A stretch of 64,000 bases of DNA from Coenobita brevimanus (Eukaryota > Arthropoda > Malacostraca > Decapoda > Coenobitidae), in assembly GCA_032717465.1 (NCBI GenBank), contig CM064666.1:21894431-21958430 (forward strand), read 5' to 3'. This document shows, in pieces, positions 60,208 through 64,000 of this stretch. A program made the translations under genes and the position numbers. The notes below the pieces were generated by a model, which worked only from the letters and a program-made list of their open reading frames with translations, did no database searches and had not been told where the DNA came from. How positions within the stretch are numbered: the stretch's first letter is position 1; the number at the start of each line of letters is the position of its first letter.

Positions 60208-61581
60208 ATGCCATACTTTCCACGTCAACCGCTTACCACCAGCCCTCTCGACCCGGAAACATCACCTGCTCATACACCGTCTGCCGACTCTAACACAATC
60301 ACTCATTTACGAAGTGGCAAAGAGTACCACCGCCCTGTACCTGAGACTCCCGTTTCACTTCCCGCAGAATCACTTCCTAGCCATCCTACACTCGTAAATC
60401 CAGATACCTCCTCTTCTACTCCTGCCTCTCCACTCCCTTCTTCTTCCTCTACTCCTTCCCCTGTCGTTCCCTCTCCTGCCTCCCTTCATACCCTATCTTG
60501 CTCACCCTTAACTGCCACTACCTTCTATCTCTCCCACACCTCTCCTGCCGCCACTTCTTCACTTCCAGCCATGGCCAACCCTCCACAGTCTATCTATCTC
60601 GACGATGCCAATCGTCCCAAATTTACCGGCCAGGACCCAACTTGGTCTGTCTATGATTTCCTCAGAGAAGTCGACACAGAAATACACAATAGACAAATAA
60701 CCGATGAATCGCTCAAAGTAGCCTACCTCCTCGGTCGCTTGCACCACGGTAAATCGGATGTCGGATCCGAGATTCGTGCAGGACATTTCGGTAGCATTCG
60801 TACCTTTGCTGATTTTCGTACGGAACTCATCAGCCTTTGTTGCCAGCATTCAAATACCGCGTCTCTCATGGGATTCATTAATCTCCTAAACCAACTAGAT
60901 GAGGACTTGTGCGTCCCAGCGCAATATGCCAAGCTCCGCGAAGCTGCCGCCGCCATGAAAGCAACTAGTAGCGAGATGCTCCAATTACTGGTAGGCACGA
61001 AATGGTTAGAAGACAAGAATGGCGTTCCAATGCTTTCACTCACCAACTTTGCTGACTTAATTGGTTACCTGAGATTCCTTCACTGGCTTACTCCTAAACA
61101 GCGAGAGCTAGCCTTGGAAATCGGTTTCAATCCAGGAGATAAAATTATTCAGGTCACTAAAGCCATTCATGAAAGAACAGGTTCGAACTACACGTGTCAG
61201 GGCACCACCCAACCCTTGGCCTCCTCAGTCTGTCACACCTCCACTACCCCAGACCAATCTCGCTCCCGTCCCACCACACGCGGCAGATCTGCCACACATC
61301 CTTCTCCTACCGCAGGTCGTGATCCAACTAGCGCCCGACGGAACAGACAATCTTCGATTCTTTGCTGGTACTGTGGTCATCCTGGACATCGAGCATCCAG
61401 TTGCGACAGTACATACAAACGTCCTCACTCCCAAACCAGACAGCGTACGCCTTCCCGCTCACGTCGTCCACACTGCAAATACCACCAATCAAGCACGACT
61501 CACACCACTGAGGAATGTCGTTACCTCAACCGCCAACAGTCGGGGGAAGCGCCGCGCCCGTATCGGACCAATATCACGTAG
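60208..61581 (+). CDS. gag: Gag polyprotein of A4, intact
   Basis: 457 codons. Residues 1-110 are Pro/Ser/Thr-rich; residues about 127-300 form the helical capsid-like part (KFTGQDPTWSVYDFLREVD, TEIHNRQITDES). A CCHC zinc knuckle lies at about 386-399 (CWYCGHPGHRASSC) and a second Cys/His cluster at 423-437 (CKYHQSSTTHTTEEC). The last 67 nt overlap pol in the -1 frame, so Gag-Pol is probably made by -1 frameshifting. A G5AA run at 61542-61548 is a candidate slip site but is not a classical heptamer. Confidence 0.92.
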   Translation: MPYFPRQPLTTSPLDPETSPAHTPSADSNTITHLRSGKEYHRPVPETPVSLPAESLPSHPTLVNPDTSSSTPASPLPSSSSTPSPVVPSPASLHTLSCSPLTATTFYLSHTSPAATSSLPAMANPPQSIYLDDANRPKFTGQDPTWSVYDFLREVDTEIHNRQITDESLKVAYLLGRLHHGKSDVGSEIRAGHFGSIRTFADFRTELISLCCQHSNTASLMGFINLLNQLDEDLCVPAQYAKLREAAAAMKATSSEMLQLLVGTKWLEDKNGVPMLSLTNFADLIGYLRFLHWLTPKQRELALEIGFNPGDKIIQVTKAIHERTGSNYTCQGTTQPLASSVCHTSTTPDQSRSRPTTRGRSATHPSPTAGRDPTSARRNRQSSILCWYCGHPGHRASSCDSTYKRPHSQTRQRTPSRSRRPHCKYHQSSTTHTTEECRYLNRQQSGEAPRPYRTNIT

Positions 61582-64000
61582 TACCAGAAACCCAACTCCC
61601 CATCCGCCATGTAGGTCCCATAACATCCTCGGGTTTAGTCATTCTCGGCAGCAGTCATGACATACCAACGTCATTCTTCTTGGACACAGGATCTATAGTA
61701 AATCTCATCTCCGAAAATTCCTTACAAATTATTCATCGCCATCACAACCACGTCAGTTTCCTAGAACCACCAGACATTCGCCTATGTGGTGTTGACGGCT
61801 CAGAGTTTAAGGTTAAGGGAAGAGTCACCCTTGAAGTCAAACTCCACAGAGATTTGCCCCCTATCCCAATTGAATTTCATGTCACTAATGACTTGCAGTA
61901 TCCCGCAGATGCCCTTATTGGTTTCTCCACCATGGCACAACACTCCATTGCATTATTACCTGCTTGTGGTAGTATAGACATTTCTGGATTCCCGGTTTAC
62001 ACTATGGAATGTCCCCGTCCTGTTCTTAAGATCAAATCAGTCCTTCAATTACCTCTGTCCCTATCTCTACCAAAAAGTCCAACCCAGCCCAAACCACCAC
62101 TATCATCATTTGAGAATACAGAGATCATTCCCTTACTGACTGCGAGCAAGGACATAAATTCCTCAATGACTCCTGATACATCATCTCAGCCCTCGAACAT
62201 GGCTCTTACCTCCTCTCCCGACAACACTATCGCTGACTCAGACATGTCTCAGTTACCTTCCTCACACAGCCTGAATGATCTTCTCCAACACGCAGAGACG
62301 AAACGTGCAGTAACGAATACGTGCACAATTTTGTTACCGCATGAGTTCACCAAAGTCTCTGTCTGTGTTGCCGGTGCGAAAGAAGGAGTGGATGTACTAA
62401 CCCTACGTGAGTCCTGTTGTGTGACTGGCTTGACTTATGAGTCAGTGTGGTGTACAGTCTTAGAGGACAGTTTATGCTACCTGTACTTGCTCAATGTCAC
62501 AAATGCTCCACTAAAACTTAAAAGTGGTGTAAAGATTGGAGACTTCCTAGTATACCCAGCGGCTGTAAAGGTGTGCCAGGATTCCTCAATTCCTACTATT
62601 CAGACTGATGATACGCCAATCGGTGTATGTACTATTAACTCTACGGGATCTGCGCCGACATATTCACCCGATATGCTCTCACATCTCACTTGCACAGATT
62701 TCCCAGAAAATACGCCTCAACTCCTCGACCTTCTGACCTCGTACAGAAACGTGGTTGCCTTACCCGGTGAACCGATGCGTAGAACAGACCTTGTCAAACA
62801 TACGATTGAACTACCACCAGGAACTCAGCCGATTTACATACCAGCTTTTCGATTTCCTCACAGCCAGGGAAAGCAGACAGACCAAATGGTACAGAACATG
62901 TTAGACCAAGACATTATTGAACCCTCCGTCAGTTCATGGAATAGCCCACTTTAGACCAGTAGTCGACTATCGTAAGGTCAATTCTGTCACCATTCCAGAC
63001 CGTTTCCCGTTACCCGTCCTCACTGATTTGCTAGAATCCCTTGGTGACAATAACGTAGTCTTTTCATCTTTAGACCTCCTCAGCGGGTACTGGCAGGTCG
63101 AAATGGAAGAGTCCTCTCGCCCAGTTACAGCCTTTAGCACCCCTTCCGGACATTTTCAGTTTAAGAGACTCTCTTTTGGTCTGAGAAATGCTCCTTCCGT
63201 GTTCATGCAACTTATCCATTCAGTCTTCAGCGGTATGATGGGACACTCTCTTTTTGTTTACCTGGATTATATCATTGTTGTGAGTAAATTCATCCCTGAT
63301 CATTTTACCAAACTCCAGCAAGTCTTTGAAGGCGTCCAGCTTGCAGGCCTGAAAATCAATCTCAATAAATGTGACTTCCTGCGCAAGGAAATCAAATTCC
63401 TAGGCCATGTCGTCTATGCACAAGGCATTCATACTAATGAGGATAAAACTAAGGCGATTATTAACTTCCCAGAACCCACCACTACCGAAGCTGTACGAAT
63501 TTTCATGGGCCTCAGTGGCTATTATAGTCGCATTATCTGTGATTATGCAAAGATCGCTGCTCCTCTGACCCACTTACTGAAGCAGAATGTGCCCTTTGTT
63601 TGGACTAACGACCAGTCACAAGATTTCCAAAAGCTACAGACAGCTCTTGTAAATGCCCCTGTTCTAGCGTTCCCTGATTATACCACACCCTTCCTTCTCT
63701 GCACAGACGCCTCAGGCACTGGACTTGGTGCCGTTTTGATGCAACTCGATGAAGCATCAAGGAAGCGCGTAATGGCGTATGCTAGTCGCACCCTTACAAC
63801 CGCTGAACGTAACTACAGTGTAACAGATCTCGAAATGCTAGCAGTAATCTGGTCCTTGAAACATTTCAGAGATATAGTCTATGGTTATCCAGTGCATATC
63901 CAAACAGACCACCTTCCACTATGTGATTTGTTAAAGAATCGCAACCTAACAGTTAGACCAGCTAGATGGTCTGTCATCATCCAGGACTTTAATCCCACTT
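61515..64000 (+). pseudogene. pol: A4 pol: PR-RT-RNase H with one 29-bp deletion (runs off edge)
   Basis: Frame 1 is open at 61515-62954: protease with DTGS (Asp codon 61683-61685), linker and RT N-terminus up to SSWNSPL. A 29-bp deletion between ACTTT repeats at about 62948-62953 shifts the frame; the next frame is open with no stop from 62950 to 64000, which I read codon by codon. RT keeps LDLLSGYWQVEMEES, but the catalytic YLDD is YLDY (TAT at 63268-63270). RNase H follows (CTDASGTGLGAVLMQ). Otherwise the best kept A pol here. Confidence 0.9.

Larger units (their letters stand above)
58852..64000 (+). mobile_element. Family A gypsy element, copy A4 (runs off right edge)
   Basis: LTR, leader, intact gag and pol with one frame break, cut by the window end inside RNase H. 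Confidence 0.93.

Noticed and set aside
61542..61548. Classical -1 slippery heptamer at the gag-pol overlap
   Set aside because: The G5AA run does not fit the X XXY YYZ pattern; kept only as a candidate in the gag entry.

Overview
This is eukaryotic DNA built almost entirely of transposable elements. Evidence for eukaryotic, probably arthropod and most likely decapod crustacean, origin: nested LTR retrotransposons, 5'-truncated LINE fragments, hAT, pogo and piggyBac-type DNA transposon remains, spliced or intron-containing relics, and long TA, GATA, AG and TG microsatellites. No tRNA, rRNA, operon or bacterial feature was seen. The host assignment is inference; only the repeat content supports it. 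Element names A, B, C and D are local labels.

Layout. 1-7,180 (minus strand): two head-to-tail copies of an env-bearing Ty3/gypsy element (family A). A1 (pol, env) is followed through a shared 480-bp LTR by A0 (leader, open gag), which runs off the left edge. 7,181-7,280: assembly gap. 7,281-13,981: right end of an hAT element, a LINE tail and B1, a gypsy element with integrase BEFORE reverse transcriptase. 13,982-17,458: microsatellites, a pogo-type relic and an hAT element (8-bp target duplication) containing a nested piggyBac-like MITE. 17,247-24,846: a second copy of the 7,281-13,132 segment, with B2. 24,848-27,786: LTR, primer site and broken gag of family D. 27,800-29,345: an intronless cold-shock-domain gene with a promoter-like upstream region, 3' hairpin, A-tail and possible target duplication. 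29,480-34,430: degraded env-bearing gypsy element C, whose integrase is split by a LINE insertion with a 10-bp target duplication. 34,564-40,894: B3 (minus strand), near full length. 40,895-41,823: possible remains of another LTR. 41,824-64,000: family A again, plus strand, at least three head-to-tail copies (A2, A3, A4) sharing 480-bp LTRs with a period of 8,599 bp between the two complete LTRs, running off the right edge.

How the parts work. Family A has the errantivirus-like plan LTR - leader - gag - (-1 frame) PR-RT-RNaseH-IN - env - LTR. Its env carries a signal peptide, a furin-type site followed by a GLFDFGG fusion-peptide motif and a C-terminal membrane anchor, as in the F-like envelopes of insect errantiviruses and baculoviruses. 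Family B has a single-frame gag-PR-IN-RT-RNaseH polyprotein, no env, and a SCAN-like capsid segment, which together match the Gmr1-like branch of Ty3/gypsy. Every intact outer edge of a B element abuts a (TA)n tract. Most open frames are broken by point stops or small indels. The best preserved are gag of A0 and A4, RNaseH-IN of A3, and the cold-shock gene.
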